From: UBA5734 sp964528645
GTDB lineage: Bacteria > Bacillota > Clostridia > Saccharofermentanales > UBA5734
NCBI GenBank assembly: GCA_964528645.1
Contig: CAZGSR010000052.1
Span: 1-14,060 of the forward strand
Direction of reading: 5' to 3'
DNA: 14,060 bases
Shown: positions 13,780 to 14,060 of the stretch, piece by piece
Numbering within the stretch: the first letter of the stretch is position 1
Layout of the letters: every line of letters starts with the position of its first letter
The notes under the pieces: model-generated
What the model was told of the DNA's origin: nothing
The model's database searches: none
What the model saw: only the letters and a program-made list of their open reading frames with translations
Program-made: the position numbers and the translations under genes

Positions 13780-13804
13780 AACCTCAGAGAGCCTGCGGCT
13801 GTAG
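13780..13804. repeat. 25-bp direct repeat, right copy
   Basis: AACCTCA followed by GAGA and GCCTGCGGCTGTAG; it differs from the left copy (13650-13674) at three positions in the middle. Confidence 0.75.
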
Positions 13805-13843
13805 CCTTTGGCGTCACAGACCCACGAGGTGCCTGAATGTTCA

Positions 13844-13945
13844 GGGTGGCCCCGGATCGTGCAACTTCCGCTCTGGGGGTCACCCTTCGCGCGACCCCTG
13901 GCCCCGAATCGTGCAGTTTCCGCCGAAAGGGCCACCCTTCTTCAT
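13844..13945. repeat. Further 52-bp repeat copies: one full unit with partial units on both sides
   Basis: A full unit lies at 13865-13916 (CTTCCGCTCTGGGGG...CCCCTGGCCCCGAATCGTGCAG). It is preceded by the tail of another unit (GGTGGCCCCGGATCGTGCAA, ending at 13864) and followed by a degenerate start of the next (TTTCCGCCGAAAGGGCCACCC from 13917). GGGTGGCCCC (13844-13853) can pair with GGGGTCACCC (13876-13885) with one G-U pair. Confidence 0.8.
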
Positions 13946-13971
13946 GCGACACACGTGTCTCTTATTAAACT

Positions 13972-14035
13972 TTTCACGGTAATAAGCAAAGAACCGGTGA
14001 AATCTGACATTTGACAACGTTACCGTTTCGCCGGT
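13972..14035. promoter_or_regulatory. Three copies of an operator-like motif around the right-edge promoter
   Basis: TTTCACGGT (13972-13980, plus strand), ACCGGTGAAA (13993-14002, the same motif inverted) and TTTCGCCGGT (14026-14035, plus strand) form two overlapping inverted-repeat pairs. The last copy lies between -35 and -10 and touches the first base of TATAAT. ACGGTAA (13976-13982) also pairs with TTACCGT (14020-14026). This layout suits a dimeric repressor. The regulator is unknown. Confidence 0.5.
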
Positions 14036-14040
14036 ATAAT
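14011..14040 (+). promoter_or_regulatory. Near-perfect sigma-A-type promoter for a gene beyond the right edge
   Basis: TTGACA (14011-14016), an 18-base spacer and TATAAT (14035-14040): both hexamers match the consensus at all six positions. The start of transcription would be near 14047, leaving only the first 14 or so bases of the transcript in the window. The gene it drives is not visible. Confidence 0.85.
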
Positions 14041-14060
14041 TTGGCCCAAACATCTAGCAA

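Larger units (their letters stand above)
13382..14060. other. Gene-free, repeat-rich intergenic region
   Basis: No open frame here has both a ribosome site and protein-like composition; short frames of 68-91 codons run through repeats and hairpins and are judged spurious. The region holds 52-bp repeat units, a nested palindrome, a strong terminator between direct repeats, and a promoter at its right edge. The first 115 bases (13382-13498) contain only a small inverted repeat, GCTTGA/TCAAGC near 13453-13471. Confidence 0.75.

Noticed and set aside
13499..13945. The repeats looked at first like a CRISPR array.
   Set aside because: Units of 52 bp are directly joined or widely separated, there are no regular unique spacers, and no cas genes are present.
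13391..14014. Several short open frames (68-91 codons) in the right intergenic region.
   Set aside because: They run through repeat units and hairpins, lack ribosome sites and have biased Pro/Arg/Ser composition.

Overview
This window is chromosomal DNA from an anaerobic, GC-rich bacterium, most likely a member of the Bacillota (class Clostridia). The evidence is strong AGGAGG-type ribosome sites, consensus TTGACA/TATAAT-like promoters, a split glycine decarboxylase (gcvPA + gcvPB), a MoeA fused to a molybdate-binding-like domain, and GyrI-like and KapD-like proteins of clostridial style. No rRNA, tRNA, CRISPR array, transposase or phage gene is visible. The species assignment is an inference.

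Region 1 (1-5122, minus strand): a pterin-cofactor operon read right to left, in the order moeA, moeA-like/PBP fusion, moaA, moaC, and the first 14 codons of a probable MOSC-domain gene that runs off the left edge. The genes overlap or nearly touch, so they are probably one transcript. A TATAAT box lies about 180 bases before moeA. The leader between them folds into a structure that closely resembles the Moco riboswitch (Moco RNA motif). It appears to lack the P3 stem, the form proposed to sense the tungsten cofactor. Together with the two MoeA paralogues, this hints at tungsten use or at a Mo/W choice.

Region 2 (5059-7468, plus strand): divergent to the operon lie mog (molybdopterin adenylyltransferase), a DEDDh 3'-5' exonuclease with a C-terminal Cys/His cluster, and an AEC-family membrane transporter. 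Spacing is tight. A strong terminator-like hairpin stands directly before mog and overlaps the promoter of the moeA operon.

Region 3 (7454-13381, plus strand): a clear promoter drives gcvT-gcvH-gcvPA-gcvPB, the glycine cleavage system without its L protein. Two small conserved proteins follow in tight succession, a HIRAN-like protein and a GyrI-like ligand-binding protein, and they may be cotranscribed. GcvT is longer than usual because of an insert.

Region 4 (13382-14060): about 680 bases without a convincing gene, packed with structured repeats. It holds 52-bp repeat units (three full and at least one partial), a nested palindrome, an 18-bp-stem bidirectional terminator flanked by 25-bp direct repeats, and at the right edge a near-perfect sigma-A-type promoter (TTGACA-18-TATAAT) among three copies of an operator-like motif. 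The gene it drives lies outside the window.
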